64,000 bases of DNA, taken from Hymenobacter sp. BT188 (GTDB lineage: Bacteria > Bacteroidota > Bacteroidia > Cytophagales > Hymenobacteraceae). Below, piece after piece: positions 8,903-17,022 of the stretch. Each line of letters opens with the position of its first letter. Position 1 is the stretch's first letter. Both the position numbers and the translations under genes were made by a program. Location of the stretch: NCBI RefSeq assembly GCF_014333585.1, contig NZ_JACSCW010000001.1, positions 310,001-374,000 of the forward strand, in the 5' to 3' direction. The notes beneath the pieces are model-generated. The model saw only the letters and a program-made list of their open reading frames with translations. It was not told where the DNA came from and did not search any database.

Positions 8903-9517
8903 TTAGGTAGTGGCCCAGGCCTTATCGCCTTTTTTGTAGGGCACGCAGCCGTCGTACTTGCCCGGTACGGGTAAATAGCGCAAGGCTTTGGTGCTGCCCA
9001 CTTCCGAGGTAAAGTAGCCCAGTAGAGTTAACTCCTTGAACATGCGGAAGTAATGGTTGGGGTCTTCCTTGGCCTTGGTCTTGGCGTAGTTTTTCTGTTC
9101 CGCATCGAGGGCCGTGAGCAGGGCCGTACGCTGGGCGGCGTCCGATTCCAGAAAGCCTTTGCCATTCTTCTTTTTGGAAGCTTCTTCCAGCTGATCCAGC
9201 CCTTTCAGAAAGATCTGCTGATCAGCCGGTTTGTAGCAGTCGCGCACCATTACGGCCATAAAACCGCCTACATCGGCGGCTTTGGCGCCAGGCGAAGAGG
9301 TAGTGGGCAGAATGGTGTCGCCCACTTCGTTCAGGTAAGCCACTTGCTCCTGATTGAGAACGGGCTTTAGTTCTTTAGCCGCTGAGGGGCTTTTTTTCGC
9401 TGTCTTGGCTTCCTTCTCCTGGCTCGGGGAGGAGCAGCCAGTCAGGAAATAATCGGCGCCGATAATAGTGCCGCCCATGATGAGGGCTACCCGGCCTAAT
9501 GCGTCTCTTCTATTCAT
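8903..9517 (-). CDS. Gluconate 2-dehydrogenase subunit 3 family protein (small subunit of the GMC dehydrogenase)
   Basis: A 204-residue protein that starts MNRRDALGRVALIMGG, a Tat signal, with a lipobox-like LTGC shortly after. The mature part matches the gluconate 2-dehydrogenase subunit 3 family, with YLNEVGDTILPTTSSPGAKAA and a C-terminal LLGYFTSEVGSTKALRY. In known complexes this subunit helps the FAD-containing GMC subunit fold and pass through the Tat pathway. Here it lies directly downstream of the GMC gene, separated by 103 bases that contain a CTGGGGGGC motif. The pairing makes the complex assignment strong. Confidence 0.85.
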   Translation of the reverse strand: MNRRDALGRVALIMGGTIIGADYFLTGCSSPSQEKEAKTAKKSPSAAKELKPVLNQEQVAYLNEVGDTILPTTSSPGAKAADVGGFMAVMVRDCYKPADQQIFLKGLDQLEEASKKKNGKGFLESDAAQRTALLTALDAEQKNYAKTKAKEDPNHYFRMFKELTLLGYFTSEVGSTKALRYLPVPGKYDGCVPYKKGDKAWATT

Positions 9518-9620
9518 AACGGTGAATTTGTGAAGTGGTGAAATGGTGAGTTGTGGACTATTGACGCTGCCTGGGGGGCAAAATGGTCGTTTCGCAACTT
9601 CACAATCTCACTGTTCGCCT

Positions 9621-11297
9621 TTAGATATTCTGCTTTTTCAACTCGCCCACCGCATGATCTACGGCCCGCGCGGTCAGGGCCATGTACGTCAGCGACGGGT
9701 TCTGGCAGGCCGCCGAGGTCATGGCGGCACCGTCGGTCACGTACACGTTGGGCGCATCCCACACCTGATTGTACTGGTTGAGCACGGAGGTCTTGGGGTC
9801 ACGGCCCATGCGGGCGGTGCCCATCTCGTGGATGCCGCCGCCCAGGTTATAGCCGTTGTTGTAGGTATTCACGTTTTTCAGGCCCGCTTTTTCCAGCATC
9901 TCCTTGGCATCCTGCATCATATCAATGCGCATTTTCTGCTCATTGTCGCGAATGGTAGCGTCGATTGCCAATACGGGTAGGCCCCACTTATCTTTTTTGG
10001 TTTTGTCGAGGTAGGTGCGGTTGTCGTGGTAGGGAAGGGTTTCGCCGAAGCCGGTCAGGCCCATAGTCCACTTACCAGGCTCGGTGAGAGCATCCTTAAA
10101 GTCGCCACCAATGTTCATTTCCGCAATTTCCCGGCTCCAACCTTCCCGGCCGGCGCCGCCCTGGTACCCAAAGCCGCGGATGTAGTCACGTTTGTCGCCA
10201 AACAGGTTGCGGTAGCGCGGGATGTAAATACCATTGGCCCGGCGCCCATACACGTACTTATCCTCGTAGCCCTCAGCTTCGCCGCTGGCGCCAGCCCGGA
10301 AGTGATGGTCCATCAGGTTGTGGCCCAACTCCCCGCTGCTGCTGCCCAAGCCCTCGGGCCACACGTCGGTGGCCGAGTTCATCAGCACCCAGGCCGAGTT
10401 CAGGGCCGAGGCGTTCAGGAAGATGATTTTGGCGAAGTACTCGTAGGTCTGGTTGGTTTCCGCGTCGAGCACTTCTACGCCCTTGGCCCGCTTGGTATCC
10501 TTGTCGTAGAGAATTTTGGTGACGATAGAAAACGGCCGCAAGGTGAGGTTGCCGGTAGCCACGGCTGCGGGCAAGCTCGCCGACTGCGTGCTGAAGTAAG
10601 CCCCGAACGGGCAGCCCAGCCAGCACTTATTGCGGTACTGGCAGGCCACGCGGTTGTTATGCCCCACCGTAATGTTGGCCGTGCGGCCAATGACCATGTG
10701 GCGGTCCTTGTAATTCTTCTTGATGCGGGCGGCCACGTCCTTCTCCACGCAGTTCATCTCCATGGGGGGCATAAATTCGCCGTCGGGGAGCTGGGGAAGG
10801 CCGTCGCGGTTGCCGCTGATGCCGGCAAATTTCTCTACCCGACTGTACCACGGCGCCAGATCCTTGTAGCGAATGGGCCAGTCCACGGCGATGCCATCCT
10901 TGGCATTGGCCTCGAAGTCATAGTCGCTCAGGCGGTAGGACTGCCGGCCCCACATCAACGAGCGTCCGCCCACCTGGTAGCCGCGAAACCAGTCGAAGGG
11001 CTTCACCTCCACGTAGGGGCTTTCCTTCTCCTTCACCCAGAAGTCCAGATTCTGCTCGTTCAGCGTGTAATCGCGGCTGAGCACTGGATAGTCCTCGATC
11101 ATTTGCTGGGTTTTGCCCCCCCGGTGCGGAAATTCCCAGGGATTTTTGTTGGCGTTCACGTAGTCTTTAACGTGCTCTACGTTGCGGCCGCGCTCCAGCA
11201 TGATGGTCTTCAGACCTTTCTCTGTCAGCTCTTTGGCGGCCATGCCGCCCGAAATACCTGACCCGATGACGATGGCATCGTAGGTGTTCTTTTCCAT
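9621..11297 (-). CDS. GMC-family FAD oxidoreductase, likely glycoside/sugar 3-dehydrogenase catalytic subunit
   Basis: A 558-residue flavoprotein. The start is placed at 11297 because MEKNTYDAIVIGSGISGG puts the FAD-binding GxGxxG near residue 12, as is normal; an upstream in-frame ATG adds only 12 residues. The C-terminal GGGIHEMGTARMG and NVYVTDGAAMTSAACQNPSLT carry the catalytic His and the second FAD-contact region. Cys219, Cys225 and Cys229 (CQYRNKCWLGC) form a cluster like the one that holds a 3Fe-4S centre in FAD glucose dehydrogenase alpha subunits. With the Tat small subunit and a cytochrome c lipoprotein it resembles the three-part glucoside 3-dehydrogenase. Substrate is inferred from the DUF1080 genes. 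Confidence 0.85.
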   Translation of the reverse strand: MEKNTYDAIVIGSGISGGMAAKELTEKGLKTIMLERGRNVEHVKDYVNANKNPWEFPHRGGKTQQMIEDYPVLSRDYTLNEQNLDFWVKEKESPYVEVKPFDWFRGYQVGGRSLMWGRQSYRLSDYDFEANAKDGIAVDWPIRYKDLAPWYSRVEKFAGISGNRDGLPQLPDGEFMPPMEMNCVEKDVAARIKKNYKDRHMVIGRTANITVGHNNRVACQYRNKCWLGCPFGAYFSTQSASLPAAVATGNLTLRPFSIVTKILYDKDTKRAKGVEVLDAETNQTYEYFAKIIFLNASALNSAWVLMNSATDVWPEGLGSSSGELGHNLMDHHFRAGASGEAEGYEDKYVYGRRANGIYIPRYRNLFGDKRDYIRGFGYQGGAGREGWSREIAEMNIGGDFKDALTEPGKWTMGLTGFGETLPYHDNRTYLDKTKKDKWGLPVLAIDATIRDNEQKMRIDMMQDAKEMLEKAGLKNVNTYNNGYNLGGGIHEMGTARMGRDPKTSVLNQYNQVWDAPNVYVTDGAAMTSAACQNPSLTYMALTARAVDHAVGELKKQNI

Positions 11298-11347
11298 AAG
11301 GGGGTGGGATAAGGGTAACGGAAGCGCAAGCAATAATCTGAACGGAG

Positions 11348-12232
11348 CTACACTAAAGTGCGCTTAATATGCGTAATGCTTTTCTGAATGCTGTCGAAGG
11401 GCGAGCCGGGCGTTTGGTCCTGCTCTACAAAGTAATATTTCATGCCCGACTTACCAGCCTGCGCAAAAATTTTCTTGAAGTCGATGACGCCGCTGCCCAC
11501 TTCCGTGAAGTTCTTTTTGGGCGTGTTGTCCATGTCCTTCACGTGCCACAGTGGGAAGCGGCCGGGGTGCTGCTGAAACAGCGCAACGGGGTCTTTGCCA
11601 GCTTTCACGGTCCAGAATAAGTCGAGCTCCATCTTCACCAGCTCCTTATCAGTGGCACTAAGAAGCAGATCGTAAGGCACTTTGCCGTTCTGGGGGGCAA
11701 ATTCGAAGTCGTGGTTGTGGTAGCACATTTGGATACCAGCTTTCTTGGCCCGCTCGCCCGCTTTATTTAGCTGATCGGCCACGTACTTATATTGATCGAG
11801 GCCACCGCGCTCGGCTTCCGAGAGGTAAGCGCACACCATGTACTTCACACCGGCCTGGGCGGCATCGTCCACGGCTTTGTCCCAGCCGTGCAGCATGGTG
11901 CCTTGTACTGGCTGCCCCTTTTCCTGCTCTTCGCCCAACCGGTAATGACTGCTGGGCATGATCAGCCCATTCTGCTTGAGCACGCCGGCAAAAGCCGTGG
12001 GCGTCATGCCGTAAAATTTCTGACTGCCCGTGTAAGTGGCACCCTCCACCGAGTTGTAGCCCATCTTCGCTACGCGGGCCAGCGTACCTGCCGGGTCCTT
12101 CTGCATGGCGTCGCGTACGGTGTACAGCTGTAGGCCAATATACGATTTGGGCGCGGCCAGCAAAGCCGGCGAAACGAGTGCGCCGGCAGACAGCAGCGCG
12201 GCAGACTTTACAAAGGAACGGCGAGAGGTCAT
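11348..12232 (-). CDS. Sugar phosphate isomerase/epimerase TIM barrel with Tat signal
   Basis: A 294-residue protein opening MTSRRSFVKSAALLSAGALV, a twin-arginine signal, followed by a TIM barrel that begins with YIGLQLYTVRDAM. Metal-ligand regions include CYHNHDFEF, LDLFWTVKAG, WHVKDMD and YYFVEQDQTPGSPFDS. It heads the minus-strand cluster, 50 bases before the GMC gene. Exported isomerase-like proteins of this kind accompany DUF1080 and GMC genes widely in Bacteroidota. A role on 3-keto-glycosides, possibly as a lyase or isomerase, is inferred. No strong promoter match was found in the upstream 100 bases. Confidence 0.82.
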   Translation of the reverse strand: MTSRRSFVKSAALLSAGALVSPALLAAPKSYIGLQLYTVRDAMQKDPAGTLARVAKMGYNSVEGATYTGSQKFYGMTPTAFAGVLKQNGLIMPSSHYRLGEEQEKGQPVQGTMLHGWDKAVDDAAQAGVKYMVCAYLSEAERGGLDQYKYVADQLNKAGERAKKAGIQMCYHNHDFEFAPQNGKVPYDLLLSATDKELVKMELDLFWTVKAGKDPVALFQQHPGRFPLWHVKDMDNTPKKNFTEVGSGVIDFKKIFAQAGKSGMKYYFVEQDQTPGSPFDSIQKSITHIKRTLV

Positions 12233-12766
12233 GAGGAGAGGTTGGTGGGAGGGATAGGAATTATATGGTCCTGGCTACGCACTAGGAAAGCAGCAACCAG
12301 AGCATAACGCGCTTATGTAAGGTACTCGATCTTCTGTTTATTTATGGTTGATCAGTCGTAAAAAAGGATTTACGACAAGCCTACGGTTCACCAATTTACC
12401 CCTCCTTTTTCCGGTAATGCAAGCTTTCTGCAGGGAAAGATCGAATGCTGCTGCGTATCGCTGCTAAGGCTAAACCGCTTAGTGCACAACCCGTAAAGTG
12501 CGTTTATTCTGCTTTGATGGGCTTTTTTCAGACTTATAGCGGCCAAAAGGACACGGATAAAAAACAAGTAAGGAGCTTACTTATACAGAAAGGTTTTTGT
12601 GCCTGCATTTGCTTTGCCTGGCCCGTAGAGCATTGTATTAGTGCTTGCAGCTACTCTTTTTTCTGATGGAAAATGCATCCCAAATGCATCCGCTTTCTAC
12701 CTAAGCAGAGCCAGACAGATTGCTGGCATGCATGCTTCCTGATGCTACACTTTTGCTAATGCCAAA
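12233..12766. other. Long intergenic stretch, no convincing gene
   Basis: About 530 bases between the start of the isomerase operon and the terminator of the exporter gene. It should hold the operon promoter, read leftward, but no clear TAnnTTTG element was found. An open frame of 73 codons starting at 12445 has an unnatural composition (Cys and aromatic rich at the end) and no family resemblance. AT content rises around 12330-12420. Confidence 0.4.
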
Positions 12767-12809
12767 GGCCCCACAACGGAGCAGCAAACTGCTGCGCCGT
12801 TGTGGGGCC
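12767..12809. terminator. Strong hairpin, terminator of the exporter gene
   Basis: GGCCCCACAACGG at 12767-12779 pairs with CCGTTGTGGGGCC at 12797-12809, and an inner GCAGC/GCTGC pair extends the stem. It lies just past the stop codon of the minus-strand exporter gene at 12846. The left side on the minus strand lacks a long U tract, so efficiency is uncertain. Confidence 0.65.
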
Positions 12810-12845
12810 GAAGCCAGAATTCGCACTTCGAATTCTTTCCAGATA

Positions 12846-14075
12846 CTAGTGCGCCGGCTCTGCCATCTGATCAGCGGATACTTCCACCTGCTCGGTAATC
12901 TGCTTGCGGCCGGTGAGCAAAAGGAACAAAGCCACCACCGATGTAACAGCCATAATGGCCACCATGGGCACGGCCGTGCCGTTGCTGAAAAGGCTGACCC
13001 CCATAGAGGCCAACGCGCCCATCGCCATCCGAATGGCGCCCATTAAAGCGGAAGCGCTGCCGGCTGTGCGGGAAAAAGGAGCCAGGGAAAGTGCGGCGGT
13101 ATTAGGGCTGCTAAAGCCGAGGCAGCACAGGAAGATAAACAACAGGGCAATAGTCCCATAAAGGCCAATCCAGCCACCGCTGATCAGCACCAGAAACACC
13201 ACGCCGGTCAGCACCTGACAGATGAGGGCGGCATAGACCAGCTGCTCGTTCTGATAATACCTCAGCATGTAGCTATTTACCTGACTGGCACCAATAAGGC
13301 CCACCGACAGGAAGGCGAAAATCCAGCCGTACATCTCGCCACTTACGCCAAAAATCTCCATGAATACCAGTGGCGAGCCAGCCACGTAAGCGAAGAGTCC
13401 GCAGAAGGACATGGCGCCGGTAAACGTGTAGGTATAAAACTGGGGCTCCCGCAGCACCGACCAGAAGTTGGTCAGGATAGGCTTGGGTTTTAGCGACATA
13501 GTCGTATCCGGCTCATAGCTTTCGGGGAGCCAGAGAAAGGTGGCAACCAGCAGCAGCAAGCCCATGGCGCCCAGCACAATGAACACGCCGTGCCACCCAA
13601 AAGCCGCCGTTACGTAGCTCCCGACGGTGGGCGCAATCATGGGTGAAAGGCCAATCACCAGCATAATCAAGGCAAAGACTTTCGCGCTGTCTTTCACCGG
13701 GAACAGGTCGCGTATCATCGCCACGGAGGCAACCCCTGCGGCACAACTGCCAATAGCCTGAATTAGGCGCAAGAAAATAAGCCCGTCGATGGTCTGAACG
13801 GCCGCGCAGCCGATAGAAGCCAGCACGTACACGGCCAGCCCCACATACAGCGGTTTTTTGCGGCCAAACCGGTCAAGCAGCGGCCCGTACAGCAGCTGGC
13901 CCGCCGAGATGCCCACGAAAAAGCTGGATAAGGACAGGGTTACGCGGGCTGCCGTCGTATTTAGGTCTTCGGCAATGGCCGGAAAGCCCGGCAGATACAT
14001 ATCGATGGAAAATGGTCCGAGAGCTGATAGGCTTCCCAGAATCAGAATCAGAAAAAAGTACTGTTGCTTAGACAT
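12846..14075 (-). CDS. Bcr/CflA-family multidrug MFS exporter
   Basis: A 409-residue transporter with 12 predicted helices. The opening GPFSIDMYLPGFPAIAEDL is the signature start of the Bcr/CflA drug-resistance branch, and the helix 2-3 loop DRFGRKKPL is the MFS motif A. Proteins of this group extrude bicyclomycin, chloramphenicol, florfenicol or other compounds, sometimes with no known drug. The gene stands alone, with a strong hairpin after it. The spacing to the NIPSNAP gene upstream is 245 bases. Confidence 0.88.
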   Translation of the reverse strand: MSKQQYFFLILILGSLSALGPFSIDMYLPGFPAIAEDLNTTAARVTLSLSSFFVGISAGQLLYGPLLDRFGRKKPLYVGLAVYVLASIGCAAVQTIDGLIFLRLIQAIGSCAAGVASVAMIRDLFPVKDSAKVFALIMLVIGLSPMIAPTVGSYVTAAFGWHGVFIVLGAMGLLLLVATFLWLPESYEPDTTMSLKPKPILTNFWSVLREPQFYTYTFTGAMSFCGLFAYVAGSPLVFMEIFGVSGEMYGWIFAFLSVGLIGASQVNSYMLRYYQNEQLVYAALICQVLTGVVFLVLISGGWIGLYGTIALLFIFLCCLGFSSPNTAALSLAPFSRTAGSASALMGAIRMAMGALASMGVSLFSNGTAVPMVAIMAVTSVVALFLLLTGRKQITEQVEVSADQMAEPAH

Positions 14076-14320
14076 TGATATTACTGGGGGGCTTTTTTGC
14101 CCCTGTTTTTACTGAGGAGGTGTGCGTGTATGAGGTAGCCCGAATAGCCTCGTCGGGGCCAAAAGCCTTGCTCGCTGGAACCAGGTGCCGGGGCGTTTAT
14201 CACCGACGGATTCGCAATGGATAAGACGTGTGAACGGTCGGAGCGGCCGTATAATTCACCAGAATTAATATTTAAATAAAACACCATTGATTGCTCTTCG
14301 TCCGGCTTCAGAGCTAGAAA

Positions 14321-15127
14321 CTAGATATCGGAGTAAGCGGTGGGGCGTAGGAACAGAATGTCAATCTTCGATACGTTGTTCTGATACTCAGGCGCCGCGG
14401 CCAGCTTTTTCCACTCCGGGTCTGCGCCGAAGGCTTTCCAGTGCTCGTCGCGGGCCGCTTGATTTTCGAAGGTGGTCAGGTACATGAGGTTGGGCATGCG
14501 GCTGCCGGCCACTACGCGGGCGTAGAACACGGCGTTGAAGCCCAGGCGCTCGAACAGCGGTATTTCGCCGCCCTGGGCAAACATGTGCACCTTATTGCGG
14601 TGTTGCTTCTCGGTGGCGCTTTCGTAGCTGCGCAGCTCATACACTCGTTCATCCCGCGGCCCTTGCAGTTGCGGTTCCCGCAGGCGCAGCTTATCAGTAA
14701 AAGCCTCCAGCTGAATGGTTTCTACGCGGACGTAGGGCGGAGCGGTGTGGACGGCATTCCAGTAGGCAGGGCCGGTTTTGCCAAAGTCCACGTCCTGTTC
14801 CAGGCGCTCCGTCACGCGCCCCAGCTGCGCCAGCGACGAGTAGGGGATGAGTACCACCACGCGCCGGTCGGTGGCCGTATCGTTGCCGATGGGCTTGAAA
14901 ACCCCCACCTTCCGGACGCCCAGCTTGTGCAGTGTCGGCAGAAAAGCCCCCCGCAGAAAAGTTTCCACCTGCTCTTCCTGCTGCACAGTCTTTACGTGAT
15001 AAATTCGGAGCTGGTACATTTCGCGGTCGGCGGCGGGCCGGTACGCCGACATAGTTAGTAGCGTCGCCAGCACTAATAGCACCGCTCCAATTCTGCTGAT
15101 CAGCCGCGCTAGGGATAATTTGTTCAT
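14321..15127 (-). CDS. NIPSNAP family exported protein
   Basis: A 268-residue protein with an N-terminal signal or anchor (residues about 8-28) and two NIPSNAP-type ferredoxin-like domains: the first starts at REMYQLRIYHVKT, the second at ERVYELRSYES. Conserved pieces include FLPTLHKLGVRKVGVFKP and FERLGFNAVFYARVVAGS. The family is a dimeric alpha-beta barrel and its function in bacteria is unknown. Exported NIPSNAP proteins are common in Bacteroidota, often near sugar-oxidation clusters. It lies divergently from msrB. Confidence 0.8.
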   Translation of the reverse strand: MNKLSLARLISRIGAVLLVLATLLTMSAYRPAADREMYQLRIYHVKTVQQEEQVETFLRGAFLPTLHKLGVRKVGVFKPIGNDTATDRRVVVLIPYSSLAQLGRVTERLEQDVDFGKTGPAYWNAVHTAPPYVRVETIQLEAFTDKLRLREPQLQGPRDERVYELRSYESATEKQHRNKVHMFAQGGEIPLFERLGFNAVFYARVVAGSRMPNLMYLTTFENQAARDEHWKAFGADPEWKKLAAAPEYQNNVSKIDILFLRPTAYSDI

Positions 15128-15308
15128 AAGACCAAAGGAATAGAAAGTATGAGGGAGATGAGCTAAATATGGAAAAACACGTTACCCCAAACTGGGTGCC
15201 CATTTACCCAGAAACCTACTACGTTAAAAACGAGTAACACGCCTGATGCTCCGCTGGATAGACGTGCTCAAATTTGCCAAATACAGCAACCCCGAACCTC
15301 CCAGACGG

Positions 15309-15743
15309 ATGGAACAATCGGAAGCGGCATGGGAGGCGCAGCTGACGCCTGCGCAGTTTGAGGTGATGCGGCTGAAAGGCACCGAGCCGCCGTATCGAAA
15401 CGCCTATTGTCGCTCTTACGAGCCGGGCGTGTATGCCTGTGTTGGCTGCGGCAGCCTTTTATTTAACTCCACTGAGAAGTACCACGCCATTTCCGGCTGG
15501 CCCAGCTTCACGCAGCCCATTGCCAAAAATGCCATCAAATACGCCTTCGACAACAGCCACAACATGCAGCGCCTCGAAGCACTCTGCAACGTCTGCAACG
15601 CTCATCTCGGCCACGTATTTCCAGACGGACCAGAGCCAAGCGGTTTGCGATACTGCATGAATTCAGTAAGCTTAATTCAGACCGAACAAGTAGCTCTGGG
15701 GGGCAAATTTCAGCCTAGCGACGGGAGCGGTAATCGGCTATAA
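15309..15743 (+). CDS. msrB: Peptide-methionine (R)-S-oxide reductase MsrB
   Basis: A 144-residue MsrB that reduces the R epimer of methionine sulfoxide in proteins. Both zinc Cys pairs are present (CVGC and CNVC), with the GWPSF substrate loop, CNAHLGHVFPDGP and the catalytic Cys in RYCMNS. The start is placed at 15309 (MEQSEAAWEAQLTPAQF) because the family begins near the LTPAQF-like segment; an upstream ATG at 15246 would add 21 residues without similarity. The C-terminal tail carries a copy of the GGGGGGC motif, which here encodes LGGKF, and its last codons overlap the converging amidase gene by about 29 bases. Confidence 0.9.
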   Translation: MEQSEAAWEAQLTPAQFEVMRLKGTEPPYRNAYCRSYEPGVYACVGCGSLLFNSTEKYHAISGWPSFTQPIAKNAIKYAFDNSHNMQRLEALCNVCNAHLGHVFPDGPEPSGLRYCMNSVSLIQTEQVALGGKFQPSDGSGNRL

Positions 15744-16851
15744 TGCCTTCGCAGATCCAATTGGCCAGTGCCTGCCGGTTGTCGGGAATGACAAAGCGGC
15801 GCTGGTCTTTGTCGTTGCGGATGTTGCCTAGCTCCATGAAAACGGTCGGGGCGAGGCTGTTGCGCACCACGTACAGCGAATTGCGCGTCGTTACATTGCC
15901 CGAGTAAGGCCGGTTGGGCTGGGAGCGTTTGTAGCGCGTGGTAAACGTTTGGTGGATGCGCTGCGCCAACTGCTGGCCTGCTTTACTGTTGGAGTTGTGA
16001 TAGAAAAACACATCGATATTCTGGCCCGCGCTCCTGCTGTCCACGTGCAACGTCAGCAGGCGCTGGTAAGCGCCTTTATGCCGGGCATGCAGCTTATTTA
16101 CAGCATTAATGCCCTGGCGCAAACGGGCCAACTGGTTTAGCGGAATAGTTTGGCGCGGATACGTTACCTCGTCGTAATCGGTCTTGAGTACAGCCTGGTC
16201 GCGGATGCCGTCGTTGGGGTCCTGTGTAATCATATACACCTGAGCACCGTGCTCCATCAGGGCTCTGGCCAGCCGCAACGTCACGTCATAAGCATACTCA
16301 TCTTCGGCCAATGCTGCATTGCTATATTGCCCAATGGCCCCCGGATCGGGCCCGCCGTGTCCGGCTGCCAGGTACAAAACAGCCCCCCGCAGCTGCTGGT
16401 CGCGGACAACTATGTTAGCGTATCCATTGCCAAACAGCTCCGCCCGCGAAATAGGCGCTGAAGTTCCTCGGGTGGAAGCTTTGGAGTTGGCCGCCTTAGT
16501 GTTTGAGCGGGCAGAAGCGGGAGGAAGGCGATATTTTCTGCCGGCAATCAGACCCTGGTTTTTGCTCAGGTTGGCCCGATTCAGCATTAGGAAAGCCTGT
16601 ACATGCGTAGCCGGATTTAAGCCATGCCGTCGTAACAAAGTATGGGTGCCATCGCCGGGGCGAGCTGTTACCTGGCGAATGACGCCCTGACTAAAAGCCA
16701 GAACTGAAGTCAGCAGCAGTACTAGGAAAAGGGAAATAGAACGCAAAAGGAGCAAGCCGTAGGTAGAGAAAATTCGTGTATACCAATATGAGCGTAAAAG
16801 TACCGACGGCAGGCTTATAAACATGCTCCACTTAAGTAGATAGCTCATCAC
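15715..16851 (-). CDS. N-acetylmuramoyl-L-alanine amidase (Amidase_3) with LysM-like N-terminus
   Basis: A 378-residue cell-wall hydrolase. After a hydrophobic N-terminal segment (about residues 30-55) comes a LysM-like stretch (GDGTHTLLRRHGLNP to AGRKYRLP), then the zinc-dependent amidase domain. Zinc-ligand regions are AAGHGGPDPGAIG, EDEYAYDVT and LLTLHVDSR, and the catalytic Glu is in VFMELGNIRN. It should cleave the bond between MurNAc and L-Ala in the periplasm. The annotated start may be too far upstream: the first 30 residues are unusual, and the true signal peptide may begin near LLLLRSISLFL. Confidence 0.85.
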   Translation of the reverse strand: MMSYLLKWSMFISLPSVLLRSYWYTRIFSTYGLLLLRSISLFLVLLLTSVLAFSQGVIRQVTARPGDGTHTLLRRHGLNPATHVQAFLMLNRANLSKNQGLIAGRKYRLPPASARSNTKAANSKASTRGTSAPISRAELFGNGYANIVVRDQQLRGAVLYLAAGHGGPDPGAIGQYSNAALAEDEYAYDVTLRLARALMEHGAQVYMITQDPNDGIRDQAVLKTDYDEVTYPRQTIPLNQLARLRQGINAVNKLHARHKGAYQRLLTLHVDSRSAGQNIDVFFYHNSNSKAGQQLAQRIHQTFTTRYKRSQPNRPYSGNVTTRNSLYVVRNSLAPTVFMELGNIRNDKDQRRFVIPDNRQALANWICEGIIADYRSRR

Positions 16852-17022
16852 CTTCAGTTTCGAACTTATCAGAAAAAGGTGTATTCGCGTTTTTGCAGAA
16901 ATCGCAAATCGTTCATAATGGGCACATTGCCAGTTATTGCGGCTAACGAGATGTATAATCCCAAGTCAGATACGTATCTGAACACTGCTTTATCTGCCGT
17001 CTTTATTCCGCGCTTCTGCCAC

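Noticed and set aside
12445..12666. 73-codon open frame in a gene-free stretch
   Set aside because: Composition is unlike a protein (late Cys and aromatic cluster), no family resemblance, no promoter or terminator of its own.
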